A stretch of DNA of 64,000 nt, taken from contig OX104130.1 of the NCBI GenBank assembly GCA_944470555.2, positions 61,447,160 through 61,511,159 of the forward strand, read 5' to 3'. Positions 45,563-57,920 of the stretch are shown in pieces. The position numbers and the translations under genes are program-made. The notes beneath the pieces are model-generated. The model saw only the letters and a program-made list of their open reading frames with translations. It ran no database searches and had not been told where the DNA came from. Each line of letters begins with the position of its first letter. Within the stretch, counting starts at the first letter, position 1. This DNA comes from Heterobilharzia americana (taxonomy: Eukaryota; Platyhelminthes; Trematoda; Strigeidida; Schistosomatidae).

Positions 45563-46910
45563 CTGATCCCATGTTTCAGTCTAGTCACCTCTAACCTTTC
45601 TACAAACAACATCAATTTCACTCAACATTACATGATACGATAAAATGCATCATCCATATGTAATACATAATTCAATAATCTCAATCAATGAACGTTCAAA
45701 ACCTCATCAACTGTTTCTTCCTCTCCTCTCCTCTCCTCTACTCTCTTTTCCTTTCCTCTCCTACCCGAAAATCTACAACTGACTTCCACATTACTCACCT
45801 GCTGACACTATCACACACGATCTGGGCTATCAAGCAACTCGTGGTAAAATACCCGATGTCTTCTCATGACCTCTACATTTAACAACCATGTTTCACAGCT
45901 ATATGCTGGAATAAAGTGGACTGTAATGCAGCATACTTGACCACTAATAGATAATCAGATGTCACGGTGGTACCATAAGTGGTGCAGGTTGGTGAAACTC
46001 AATCGAGCCTTTTTCATCCGTGTAGAGATTTCGCTGGTCAGTGACCAAGGCAGCAGAGCTGACCCGACTTCCCTCCCAGATTAGTCAATTAGGACATCAA
46101 CAGCCTGAACCACTTCACTCCCTATTCTTAAACATAAATCCACTGAAGAGTAGTTCCAGACCAACGATTTCCATGTGGGTGGGGGGAAACGCATCTAAAG
46201 CATTCCCAAATTGCCAAGGTGTCCACAAAACTTTGCATCTCGTCAGAATGAGTCTTCACCTAACAGGACCATGTCCTCTGCTTACTATTTTATGTCTACT
46301 AAGGATTTTCCTGTGGTAAGACGAGTCCCTGTGAAGTCAGACGATAAGAGGGCGGCCTGCATAAGCACGTTTATGGTTAAGTTGACTAATACTATTGCTA
46401 ATAATGGCTTCATTCCGAAAGATAGTTTGGAAATAATGTACAAAGGGATGTTTAGTAATTTAGAGATGAATGTTACAGTTCCCGTACTCAAGAACCCGAG
46501 AGCTTATTACAGCCCAAGTGATGTCCGTCAACGATGTACACAACTCACCTGATGACTAATTATGAGCAGTAAGAAGCCCAAGGGTTTTTGAGTATAGAGG
46601 CTTTAACAGAATGGTATATTTACTAACATAAAACCTCCCTATCTATGGAGTTGAATGCCATTTTTACGTCGTGAAGTACAGCTCATATCAAGCGCGGATA
46701 ACCGTGTCTCCGTTCCAGAGCCTGTAAGAGGATGAATATTTTAGCGATAAGCCCACGACCAAGTCTGAAGTCTGTCTGATTTTCTTAGTAATTGAGACCA
46801 GTCAGGAGGAATCATACCTGAATTTTATACACTGGTTGACGCTATAGTTAATTTGACCAATAACCCTCTTCCACTATCCTTAAATACCTCTAGTACTAGT
46901 ATTTATAGTC
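45563..46910 (-). mobile_element. LINE-B fragment with RT palm
   Basis: On the minus strand near 46640-46740 the decayed RT reads LLQALERRHGYPRL then HDVKMAFNSIDR. The 3' part (45563-46100) is nearly identical to 56891-57430 and contains a CT-rich tract. Confidence 0.75.
45718..45766 (+). repeat. CT-rich (TCTCC)n tract
   Basis: Imperfect CTCCT repeats embedded in the LINE-B copy. The same tract is present in the copy at 57046-57093. Confidence 0.85.
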
Positions 46911-47160
46911 ATTCATTTCAGTTTACTTACAGCTTTCTCTACTTTTTCAAGTGTTCGAGGCAGAATCTCAATGTTCCATTCAGGCTCCGACTGGATATCG
47001 GGTAACGGAATGATAGGTGTTGGCCATTTGAACTGTTTCTTGAAGTATCCTAGCCATCGCGCTTCAGTTGTCTTCCATAAGCGTAAATCGCAGACGAAAT
47101 CTTTTTCGCTACAGTGTTACTAACCACTGACCTTTTCACTCCAGTTTACTTACTAGGTCT
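46911..47160. other. Intronic DNA, possibly continuing LINE-B
   Basis: The segment 46990-47080 (ACTGGATATCGGGTAACGG, CATCGCGCTTCAGTTGTC) is GC-richer, like upstream LINE coding sequence. No protein match can be defended. Confidence 0.3.
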
Positions 47161-47166
47161 AAGTAG

Positions 47167-48177
<1,011 letters not shown>

Positions 48178-48276
48178 CTTCCATAAATGTTCACTTCCAT
48201 ATTTGAATCATTGTCAGAATATAGACTTTTCATTTCCAAATAACATAACAGAAGACCATCTGCAGCAAGAAAAGTA
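48178..48276 (-). CDS. ELP1: ELP1 exon (second propeller, short)
   Basis: The exon encodes TFLAADGLLLCYLEMKSLYS followed by a DNDSNMEVNIYG loop. I chose the AAG acceptor at 48278-48277 because it restores phase with the exon at 51411. The stronger-looking CTGCAG 17 bases further on would break phase. The donor is GTGAGA after 48178. The two bases left over join the single leading base of the next exon to give an Arg codon. The sequence is poorly conserved, so the call rests on phase and position as much as on similarity. Confidence 0.6.
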
Positions 48277-48279
48277 CTT

Positions 48280-49325
48280 CATGGAGACTAAGCCAACAGA
48301 AACAACTTAGTCGGCTGAAAAGGTAAGCGTTTTTCTGTTCGACCTCGTGTAGGATGGATTTCAATTCTTCATCTTTGTGATCACCAAATAATTTCTCCAT
48401 ACTAGTGTGTATAAAGAATAAGATTGTCAAAACACACACACACACACAATGATTCAATGCACTAAATCTATGACAAGAGTTAAAAACAAAGAGATACAGT
48501 GATCGATGCCTACATGCCTATAATTACTCTACTTTGAAAAATTGTACTACCACTGACTGATGCAGAGTTGAACCAGTTCTATCCTTCAGTAGAAAATTTT
48601 ATATTCATTTACTTAAAATCTTACAATGACTTATGGTGGATTGTACAATTTAGAGAATCCTCTGGCTTATGCGAATACAATCAACTATTGAATATGAACT
48701 GCTCATCAGAAATACTACACATAGCATATACTATTGAAAGAAACGACAAAGCTTCAGACACAGGACAGAATGTTTATTATGACATCTTGTACCGTACTGA
48801 TAAAATATTGTACATGACACTAAAATAGTCATTTACAAAATCTGTTTTATTTCCTCTTCAGCTTTTAGCTCGACTTGTTCCTAATACGCCCACATTGTCT
48901 CTTGCGCTTCTCTGTGCAGAATACTTACGTCTTGCTGGTAATTCCCTGATTTCTGCCAGCCTCTCAACATATACTACTTATATCCATTGCTATCAGTAGT
49001 ATACACTATATCGAATACCTATTTGCAAAAAGGAAAAAAAGGTTAAAATTCAGTAGTTTTTAAGACGACTTGATAGGCTGATATTCGTTTGTGGACTCTT
49101 GAACAATAACCTTCAGATGCCGCTTTTGATGGTTTCTCAATTAGTTGAAAATCCAAAAGGGGAGAAGATAACAAGAGTATGGTAAAGTTAAACCATGTAC
49201 TATGGTTCTTTCCAGCTCTTCCATAAGGATTTCTTCTATCGATTTCAGCCTATCAACCGATCAGATATTTACACGTATGGTTAAGTGCCTTCTCTTAAAC
49301 TTTTGGGCTGTTTAAAATGGTTATA
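48280..49325. other. Intronic DNA, nothing recognised
   Basis: A (CA)n run of about 9 units lies at 48431-48449. The plus-strand ORF 48568-48828 has no recognisable domain and is not called. Confidence 0.4.
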
Positions 49326-49334
49326 AAGAGTATT

Positions 49335-49510
49335 AATGATGAATAGCAGCTAACAACGGAATCCAGGACGCGCGTCTCATCCTATTTACGACTCGTCAGC
49401 TGATAGATGATGCTATTCCCACTAACACTCGAACCTAGGGTCAATCGTTTTCAAGGCCAAAGTGTTACCTCACTAAATCACTGAGTCACGGTAGCCACTA
49501 CTTGATTGTG
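49335..49510 (-). mobile_element. SINE1, antisense
   Basis: Reversed GGAATCCAGGACGCGCGTC, a hammerhead with altered core (CTGACGAG and GAGA), then the tRNA-like head with box B reversed (ACACTCGAACCTAGGG) and ACTGAGTCACGG. Confidence 0.75.
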
Positions 49511-49889
49511 AAGGGTTTTTTCGGAAAACTTGTACAGTAATACTCCACACCACTGCAGCTTTCTAACCACTATTATCTAGACCAAATTTACAATAGATTT
49601 TATTTTCATACTTCATTCGTTATACTAAAAGTAGATTATTCCAATAATCAATAAGTACCAAGTACATTTTCACCAGTAACAAACAAGAATAAACTTTAGA
49701 ATGTTGCTCGAAGAAACCAGACGATGGTAAATAATTCCAGGTCGTCTTGCATGTGGTCTGCTCAGTAAAAATTTCAATTCTCATATTTAGTACATCCCTT
49801 CCACTCTTTGTGAAGCTAAGTTGAAGTTATATGCTTTGCCGACGAAAGGTCAGGCACAGAATAAACTTTAAATTGAGTTGCCACCTGAG

Positions 49890-50500
49890 CAAGGGTCTTA
49901 ATTGGTAAACATTTCAGTGTCGTCAGCGTCATCACAGCTTCATAAAGAAGTAAAGTAATCGGTTTTGCACAGGTATTTATATCGTGCTACTTTGCCAGTG
50001 TGATTTGATTGGTCAGTAAATGAGTGCATGGGGGCATTCTGAAAATGACTGGTGACCTTTAGTTTTCTCAGAAGGGTATGGAATTATGTGATCGGTCGAT
50101 TTTTCGGTTGCTTGCAGCGTACTGAGGTCATAACGTCGTGATTTACTCACGCTTTATGTTCGAATGAGTTGATCAAGGTTGCATTGACCTGATTGTTTGA
50201 TTTGGTCCAACTACAGAAGTGTTCACTGCTACGCCTGAATGGTTGGATTTTATTAACGAGGGGAGTTCTTTTTGCATTGATCGCTTAAGTATAGGAGTTT
50301 GGTGTGTTGTACATGAGTTGTCTTAATCGAATTGACTGATGATTTCTTTTTGTTTGCGTCTAGAGTTTCCTTCCATTTGAACTGATTGATTTACTTCGTA
50401 AATCCATGTAAAACTCATCATTTCACTTCCATGTGAAGCTCTAAAGCACTGATGACAATGTCTAGCACGACACTGAAACGTTTGCTAACTAAAACCCCGG
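49890..50500. mobile_element. PLE-like terminal repeats in inverted orientation
   Basis: CACGACACTGAAACGTTTGC on the plus strand (50466-50485) and its counterpart GACGACACTGAAATGTTTAC on the minus strand (near 49910-49930) form an inverted pair about 500 bases apart. This resembles the ribozyme-bearing terminal repeat of PLEs. No coding sequence is recognisable between them. Confidence 0.45.
50435..50490 (+). ncRNA. PLE-type hammerhead motif
   Basis: CTGATGA at 50449-50455, then a stem-loop closed by GTC and GAC, GAAA at 50475-50478, and a collapsed stem III before GTT. Stem I pairs AGCA with TGCT. This layout (very short stem III) is the one known from Penelope elements. Not tested. Confidence 0.5.
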
Positions 50501-50599
50501 CTCAGAGAAAAAACTCACTCTGAAAATCGTCACTCAGTGAAACAAATATTCGCCATAATAGAATAAACTGGTACCATTGAAGAGAAGTTCAATGGACCA

Positions 50600-51060
50600 A
50601 CAGATACAGCCGATAAAGGAACAAACAAAATCAACGTAAAACTTCGGATACAAGTGGATCGATTCAAGTTGGCACATAATTCACAGTAGTATACAAAGAA
50701 CAGATGGATAGAAAAGGAGTGATATCAAAGTTGACAAAGCTATGTGAGAGATTAAGGAATTTCAAGATATAAAGGTTAGTGCAAATATTGAAGCTTTAGA
50801 TGTCAGAGAGTGAATAAGTCTTCACTACTGCAACTGATTTTCAGCCATGTCACCAAGACCTCTCAACCCCTGATTCTTGTCATCTCAGCGACCACAACCA
50901 GACAGTCTACATCGCCCCATACGACTCAGACAAACAATAAGAGATTTTATCGACTGATGCCACATCCGGTCACCTTGAACCCTCTTCTAACCTAGTTCAA
51001 CTTCCCTTAGAATGGTATATCGGGGTACGCAGTCACTTGAATGAAGATACTGTTTAGTGA
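50600..51060 (-). mobile_element. LINE-B 3' fragment, decayed
   Basis: It matches the 3' body of 16130 and 17880 (AAGTGGATCGATTCAAGTTG) and continues into the AGCCATGTCACCAAGACC and GACTGATGCCACATCC regions. Confidence 0.65.
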
Positions 51061-51410
51061 GAAGATACAACCTTATGGTTTCCATTTCCAGATAATCTCT
51101 TCTTCAACATCTCTATTCACGCTCCTTTTGCTCAATTTCTCACTAGTGGATCGTTATCACTTTCAACGTTGTTATATATACTACTTGTATGTGTTCCTAT
51201 AAGTAGCTTTCATTACACTACTAGATTTGTCATAGGAATACATGTACATACATATATAATTCATATAAATTTTAGTAAATCTGTTTTAATTCTCTTCCTT
51301 AGGAATAATTCCTTACATAATATAATAAGATAATCGTTTAGACAAATTACCCTAATCATAAGTTTATTCGACTAACAATATAACCTTTTAAATAATCATA
51401 ATAATCTTAC
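51061..51410. other. Intronic DNA, nothing recognised
   Basis: AT-rich, no coding signal. Confidence 0.4.
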
Positions 51411-51789
51411 TTAATTTTAACGACAGTATTTGGCCAAGGCGCTACATTTTGAGCTCCATTATGCCATTCAGCACAGACTTCACCATTACAAAATGATGCC
51501 TTTTCCAATGAAGTACCAGTTGTCATAGTAATAAAATAAATATTTGGAAATAATGTTTTACACGATTGATGATAGTCAATTGTTTGAATAAGCATAGGCA
51601 TAGCATTATACGATTCAAATTCATAAGATAACCATATATTTGGTGTAGATACTGATACTATAAATGGAGTGAAAGTATGCTGTGATCTACACTTGTTGGA
51701 TTGATCTTTATCAGTATCAAATATCAATCTTGTAGCGAACATTGGCGGTGGGATAACAGAATAACTAAAAGAATTTATTTCAACAGTAT
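51411..51789 (-). CDS. ELP1: ELP1 exon (WD40 propeller, IPPPM motif)
   Basis: About 126 codons contain FSYSVIPPPMFATRL, matching the VTVFRQTVVPPPMCTYQL segment of ELP1, and later CNGEVCAEWHNGAQ, a propeller strand equivalent to the vertebrate SVYKCGD region. The acceptor is CTCTTTCAG ahead of 51789; the donor is GTAAGA after 51411. The exon takes two bases of a split codon at its start and leaves two. It is shorter than the equivalent vertebrate stretch, because loops between blades are reduced. Confidence 0.8.
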
Positions 51790-51959
51790 CTGAAAGAGGA
51801 AAATGAAAAAAATCTTGTAGACTCTTTTCTATTATAATAAACAGATAATAGTACTAATCATATAAAACAACTCATCTAGGATTGTGATTTCTGATAGTTA
51901 ATCAAACGATGCTAAGTTATACATAATATAAAATATCAAAGTAATACGAGGTGTCACAT

Positions 51960-52790
51960 AAACTGGAAGATCTACAGGCAAAAACTAACAAGTTGATAGA
52001 AGAGGCAGGGCGGTGAAGACGGGACTTCAGGTGAATATAGAGAAGACAGAGGTGATGAAGATACCTCACCAACAACTCCAACAACAACAACAAACTCCAG
52101 TCACCATCAACGGGAGAAACTTAAAGGAAGTAACCTCCTTCACTTATCTAGGAAGCACTGTTTCAACTACAGGAGGCACAGACGAGGATGTCAAAGTCAG
52201 AATCGGAAAAGCAAGACAGGCGTTCATTAGCCTGAAAACAGTGTGGAGATCTTCTGCACTCAGCATGTGGAACAAGATACGGATTTTCAACACCAACGTC
52301 AAGTCAGTGCTACTGTATGGCTCAGAGATTTGGCGCGTCACGAAAGGGATTTCCAATAAACTACAGACATTCATCAATAACTGCTTACGCTCGCTACTGA
52401 AGATCAGATGGATTGCTAGAAAGAATAAGCAACCAGGAGCTCTGGGAACGAACCAACCAAGAACCTGTCAGTCAACAAATATGCAGGAGGAAGTGGAGAT
52501 GGATTAGGCATACACTAAGAAGGCCGACTGAGGACATCACGCGTCAGGCCAGTTGCTCGAGTAGAATCCTCATGGGAAGCGACGAGTTGGGCGTCCGAGG
52601 TGAGGGTGACATGGAAGAGATCGTGCGAGGAGGAAATGATAGCTTGTGGGCTGTCGTGGAACCATGTTCAAAAGATCTCAGAGAACAGAGTTCACTGGAG
52701 ACGTGCTACTGAATCCCTATGTTTCATTAGGAACCCAAGGGACTAATAATAATAATCATAATGATAATAATAATAATAATACGAGGTTAA
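51960..52790 (+). mobile_element. LINE-A C-terminal part, well preserved
   Basis: The frame 52013-52507 reads [93 protein letters not shown]. This is the RTE RT C-terminus. The next frame has [20 protein letters not shown], then the 3' end ATTAGGAACCCAAGGGAC and an (AATAAT)n tail. The 5' edge joins intron DNA at CACATAAACTGG. Confidence 0.92.
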
Positions 52791-53150
52791 GCTATACAAT
52801 ATTACATCGACTTAATGTTCTTAAACGGATCACTTTTATACCAGTTCAAAATAAAGGCTAAATCACAGTTCGTATGTTCTGTGTTTCTGATCATTATTAA
52901 ACAGATAGATACATCATATTCCTCCTCTTGAATACCTCAATGGACTGATAAAGGGTTTTTGATTACTAGTCTATCTAGTCTGATTGTGCAGTACAAATAC
53001 ATAGCCATTGTTCCCTTTAAGTTTACCAACAAAAACTGCCTATCTTATAACTCGCATGAACTTCATGTAAGAAAAAAAATGAAGTTATTTTTATATACAT
53101 AAGTTAAAGTTTACGTATAGTTTGAATAACTAAAAAGACAAGAACTTCTC
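52791..53150. other. Intronic DNA, nothing recognised
   Basis: AT-rich, no coding signal. Confidence 0.4.
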
Positions 53151-53154
53151 TCCT

Positions 53155-53410
53155 CCCAGTTTATTTTACGTGGTATTCCATTGTCCAGTTTCTCCTTGCG
53201 CTTTCTTTTCCCTTCTCTTTCCACTATCAGCCTGACGAGAAAGTCCTAAGTATTAGTTTCATCAAAAAGTATTAACTTACTGAAAATCCTACTTTGTACG
53301 TAACACTGGCTGGCCCTCGATTTCCTGTTTCTTGAACAGCTTCACAACCAACTCACCTCCCTACCAGTACCCTAAATAATACCACATACGAAACCTCAAC
53401 CATAATAACT
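53155..53410 (-). mobile_element. PLE 3' end fragment
   Basis: The sequence 53372-53410 matches the reverse complement of 24913-24951 at 38 of 39 positions (ACCACATACGAAACCTCAAC). It is therefore a minus-strand remnant of the same PLE family as the 23339 copy; homology further into the block is not clear. Confidence 0.6.
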
Positions 53411-54606
53411 GGTCTCCGATTTCTGGTCCATGACAAATGCAGTGGAAATCTGGATAAACAATCCAACCCGAGAGATCACTTTACCTAATGACAACACATC
53501 CATAATAATGCTATGCAAAAGATTTCTCTAGTAATTTCAGTACTACCAATCTGAATTGCTGGGAAAGGTAACACTTGAAGAGTGAGAAACGCCTGAACTT
53601 GGACATTTACCTGGATTAAATGATTGTATAGATACTCACTTATTCCTGAAATCATTCAAGTCGGTTATTATTGGTCAATAGAGCTACGAACATAAGAATT
53701 ACTGTTAAAACAGACGTTTATCTGACGAAACACTGGGGTTCGCAGACGGGTCAATCATGTCGACCACTCATCACGCAAACACTGAATATTGCGCCGTTTG
53801 ATATGAAAAAAGAACTGTGAGTAGGAATGACTTAAACTCGAAACGATGTGTATGTACTGTCAAGTGATATTTTCCTTCTATTTTCATAACTTTTAGACAC
53901 TTGGTATCATGATAGAGTTTAACGTCCTCCCTTTGTACCATTTAAAACTGCTTGAACCTTTTATGTTTCTCTGCAATTATCAACTTGATGACACCTGTAA
54001 ACCGCCTTCTCTCATGTTAAATTCATAACTTGAGAAAAAAGATATTTATTTATTTATTTAATACATTGAAGTTCTGGAAAGTTGTCATTATGTCTATGGA
54101 ATTAACCACTATGCTACTGATTACGCTTAATGTGTGCTACAGAGATATGCTTAGAGATGATCCCAAATACGTCAAAGGATACACACTTCAATGAACAACC
54201 TAAATCCTTAGTCACACAGGGAATATGTGGATTGGTAAATGTACTGTGAATCGATGAATCGTAGCAAGTTATATTTCAAGCAGAGATGAGTTAAATGATG
54301 ACTGTAATATGTTGATCGAATGTATAAGAAATGCTTTTTGCATTGAACTGGTCAGATGATTGTTCAGATAACATCACCAATAATATTCCCCTTGAATTTC
54401 AAATTCATCAATAAACTCTTCTTTGGAAACATTCTGGTAGTTTTCTAAAATATATCTAGTTTCAAAAAAAAATTTTCTAATGAAAAGTAGAGGGTATCCA
54501 TTTTGAAAAACAGCTTAGATTTCGAAAAATTTAATTCCGCCTCGATACAAAATAAAATTCATTTTGTTGAAAAGAAATGAGTGAGTCGATGAAGAAGTCA
54601 ACATAC
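53411..54606. other. Intronic DNA; PLE-like word near 53840
   Basis: TTAAACTCGAAACGATGTG near 53838 resembles the CTCGAAACGTAATC of the PLE 3' region. No further structure was recognised. Confidence 0.35.
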
Positions 54607-54687
54607 CAGATGGATTGAATCAATCTGATTATTATCATCATCAGTAGAACACAAACATTGGTACACCAAAGGCATCAAGAAAATGCG
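54607..54687 (-). CDS. ELP1: ELP1 short exon, tentative
   Basis: An 81-base open segment (27 codons, RIFLMPLVYQCLCS then a D/N-rich run) is bounded by TTTAG and by GTATGT. It would fill the divergent stretch between the NYHW exon and the IPPPM exon. It is open only in phase 0. As drawn it leaves phase 0, but the next exon needs one carried base. Either the donor is the weak GTTGAC four bases further on, or a microexon is missing. Low sequence conservation makes the identity less certain than for the other exons. Confidence 0.45.
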
Positions 54688-54739
54688 CTAAACAAAATAA
54701 TATAACAACATTATGAAGAAATAAAGCGGAAGATAGTAA

Positions 54740-55600
54740 GAAGCTACAGAATGACCGTCATCGGTTTCGATTCTGGGCTATATCTGATAATGTCTCAAGC
54801 CTCCATGTTGCATGATCTCTCGGACACCACCAAGAGAGTCGAGATGCAACAACACATGATAGCCCGATACAACTATCCTTCTTCCCGTGGCACCACGTCA
54901 TACATTGACCACCGCTACGATTCTTCCATCCAGTCCAACGGCTACCAAACAGTATGGAAGCCGTTGGGACGACATACGTAACATATGTCCAAGACACCGA
55001 AGCCAATGTTTCCAGATGACTTCACTCATTGCATGATGATCTCCATCATGCCCAAACACACGCCGTAACACCTCACAATTACTTACATGGTGTTGCCACC
55101 GGATACAAGCAATCCTACAGAGACAACGATGATCGAACACATAGAGTCGTCACACACCCTCAGTTCCCAGAGACCAGGTTTCCCAGTTGTAGACAAGAAT
55201 GGCTCACACCAGAGTGTTGAAGGCTCTACCTTTTACGGTTAGACTAACGTCGTGACGGCATCAAAGGTGACACAGATTGGCATGTCCCACTCGGCTTTCC
55301 ATATGCAGTTGAGAATTTCATCACTCACACAACTACCCAGACACATCAACTTTTCGACCTACCACCGAGGATGAACGCTGGCACAGGTTTCTGCCAATCT
55401 TGTAAAAGAACTTTGCACTTCAATGGTGAAAAGTACATACCATACTTACGGATACTATTCGTCAACTTATTAAGTGCGATTTGAGTAGCCTGAGTTTCCG
55501 CACAGTAAGACGATATCGTCCGTATATTCAAGGTTGAAGAGCCGTTCTTAAGGTAGAAGATCTGCACCACCATCACACATTTCCTTAAGATTAAAGCAAC
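54740..55600 (-). mobile_element. LINE-B 3' half, diverged subtype
   Basis: Minus-strand frames read MYFSPLKCKVLLQDWQKPVP, MFDHRCLCRIACIRWQHHVS, VIWKHWLRCLGHMLRMSSQR, and DHATWRLETLSDIAQNRNR. These match the corresponding motifs of the 35160 copy at lower identity, so this may be another family member. Confidence 0.75.
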
Positions 55601-55619
55601 TCAACCCGGTATATGGTTT

Positions 55620-55800
55620 TACGCTAGGCTTTAAGTAACAACTACTGTGTGAAGTCTTATGGTACTGTGCCATTGGGCAGACCGAAGTAGTCAGAGAGTT
55701 GGATTCGAACTCAGGTTCCTTAGCTTGAAAATTGAGTGTCTAAGCCAATAAAACACAGACAGATTGTAGGATCAGTTTCACTTAGACTAACAAGTCATAA
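55620..55800 (-). mobile_element. tRNA-related repeat fragment
   Basis: GAGAGTTGGATTCGAACTCAGG and AGTGTCTAAGCCAATAAAAC look like reversed boxes B and A of a tRNA-derived SINE not otherwise seen here. Confidence 0.4.
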
Positions 55801-55872
55801 GCTGTACATCAAAATTATTGCTAATTTAGTTTGACGATTTGTGAGGATTTAGTGACTTTTCAAGTTGATATT

Positions 55873-56270
55873 CACTAAATCCCCACAAACCCCCAAATTT
55901 AATTGGTCTAGTGCTTATTGATGACTAGCTTCGAGAGGTAATTCCTGAAGTTCCAAAGAGAAGTTGCGACCGGTGGGATAAACCTGGTGGACGTGACGAC
56001 AAATACTCAACGACGACATTGGGTGATGGTCGCGCTATATCGTGAACTGACAGAAGTTCGAAATATGAACCATGGATTCCGACACAGTGGCTCAATGGTA
56101 ACGTGTTGGTCATGGAACTTGGAGGTGAGCGATCATGGGTGCACACTGCTGAGGAGTCCCGTACTGGGACGAAACGGTTATCTAGTCCTCCCAGATTTCC
56201 AGTGTTTCTCCAACTGATACCAGTCCGTGATAAATACCAAGTTGGAAAATCACTAAATCCCCACAAACCC
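55873..56270 (+). mobile_element. SINE2 unit, full length, bounded by 20-base direct repeats
   Basis: The words at 55873-55892 and 56251-56270 (CACTAAATCC, CCACAAACCC) are identical. Between them are the family 5' part (ACTAGCTTCGAGAGG), tRNA-like head, hammerhead and 3' end (TCTCCAACTGATACCAG). The 378-base period could be a tandem-satellite unit or target duplication. Confidence 0.75.
56139..56188 (+). ncRNA. Hammerhead ribozyme motif in SINE2
   Basis: Core CTGAGGAG (56149-56156), perfect stem II GTCCCGTACTGGGAC, GAAA at 56171-56174, cleavage triplet ATC ending at 56182 (allowed NUH). Stem I ACTG with TAGT includes one wobble. Confidence 0.55.
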
Positions 56271-56545
56271 GCGAATCGAAGCATAGTTACCGTACCATAG
56301 GATTGAGAGACTGGCGTCACTTTCCTTCGGTAAGCGCCTCATAACAACCGCCTTTAGGCATTTTCTGCACATTTATTACTTCATAATAAATACTAACAGA
56401 TGGTCGTGAAACAAGCCATTATAAGCGAATAAGTTCAAAAACGTTGATGGGGACACCACTATTAACGAATATATCACTATGATGGCATTACTGTTTATAG
56501 TATTCTCTTCGCTAAAAGATTAACAATAAGTTACAGACAGGAAAT
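56271..56545. other. Intronic DNA, nothing recognised
   Basis: AT-rich, no coding signal. Confidence 0.4.
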
Positions 56546-56549
56546 GTCG

Positions 56550-57920
56550 AAATAGGACTTGACATTACTGCGGAGCGCATCACCTTACCACACCTTATAT
56601 CATCACATGAAGCAACAAGGTATCAAGACGAAGGACAAGGAAAAAACGAACAAAGTAGTCAAAAGTGATAGACATATAACAAAAGATAGAAAGGAGGAAT
56701 AAGAAAGTGCTTAATTCAGTATGATGATTAGAATTAGGATAATGTGTGGATACATCTGCGCCAGTTATATCGATTCCGAGGCATGTCGCCTACAGTCTCC
56801 AACCATTGGTTTATGTTGTCTCACGGAACACAATCGAATAGTCTACATTTCCCTGCACGGCTCAAAACCAACGGTCCAAAACTTCATGCACTGATCCCAT
56901 GTTTCAGTCTAGTCACCTCTAACCTTTCTACAAACAACATCAATTTCACTCAACATTACATGATACGATAAAATGCATCATCCATATGTAATACATAATT
57001 CAATAATCTCAATCAATGAACGTTCAAAACCTCATCAACTGTTTCTTCCTCTCCTCTCCTCTCCTCTACTCTCTTTTCCTTTCCTCTCCTACCCGAAACT
57101 CTACAACTGACTTCCACGTTACTCACCTGTTGACACTATCACACACGATCTGGGCTATCAAGCAACTCGTGGTAAAATACCCGATGTCTTCTCATGACCT
57201 CTACATTTAACAACCATGTTTCACAGCTATATGCTGGAATAAAGTGGACTGTGATGTAGTATACTCGACCACTAATAGATGATCAGATATCACGATGGTA
57301 CCATAAGTGGTGCAGGTTGGTGAAACCCAATTAAGCCTTTGTATGCGTTCAGAGATTTCGCTGGTCAGTGACCAAGGCAGCAGAGCTGACCCGACTTCCC
57401 TCCCAGATAAGTAAATTAGGTCATCAACAATGTGAACTATGTCACTACCTTTGCTTGAACAAGGAACCATTAAAGACCAGTTTCACACCAACCCATCTAA
57501 AACATTCTCGAATTGCCAAAGTATCCACAAAATGCTGCATCTTGTCACCCAACAGGACTGTGTCTTATGCATCTACTTAAGATTCTCCTGCAACGAGATC
57601 AATCCCTGTGAAGTCAGATGATGTGAGAGCGGCCTCCATAAGTAGGTTTATGATAAAGTTGAAGGGGAATGGAAAAAGTGAACACCCTTGACAGACAATA
57701 GGCATACATAACGCAGATGATAACTATAGTTCCTAACACGCTCACGAGTATTCGAGTACAAAGCCTTCGACAAAGTGATGTACTTACTCAGCTCTTGTTT
57801 CAATGACAGACAATGCAATAAGACCTGTGGATCGACAGAATCGAATGTCAATTTTAGCTCCAGGATTAATTTATATAAGTTCTCTTCTTTATGAGAGAGA
57901 TCCAAAACCAACGCCATACC
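56550..57920 (-). mobile_element. LINE-B fragment with RT palm
   Basis: The minus strand at 57648-57917 reads LILELKLTFDSVDPQVLLHC, LSLKQELSKYITLSKALYSN, then a decayed version of the GVRQGCPLSPFLF motif (VKGVHFFHSP). Downstream are C-terminal parts and the CT-rich tract at 57046-57093. The block 56891-57430 is nearly identical to 45574-46110. Confidence 0.8.

Noticed and set aside
45718..45882. Peptide with Ser/Leu-rich run, repeated at 57016-57210
   Set aside because: Both translate the CT-rich tract of duplicated LINE-B pieces on the wrong strand.
48568..48828. 86-codon plus-strand ORF
   Set aside because: No recognisable domain, no splice or start context, and it lies in plain ELP1 intron DNA.
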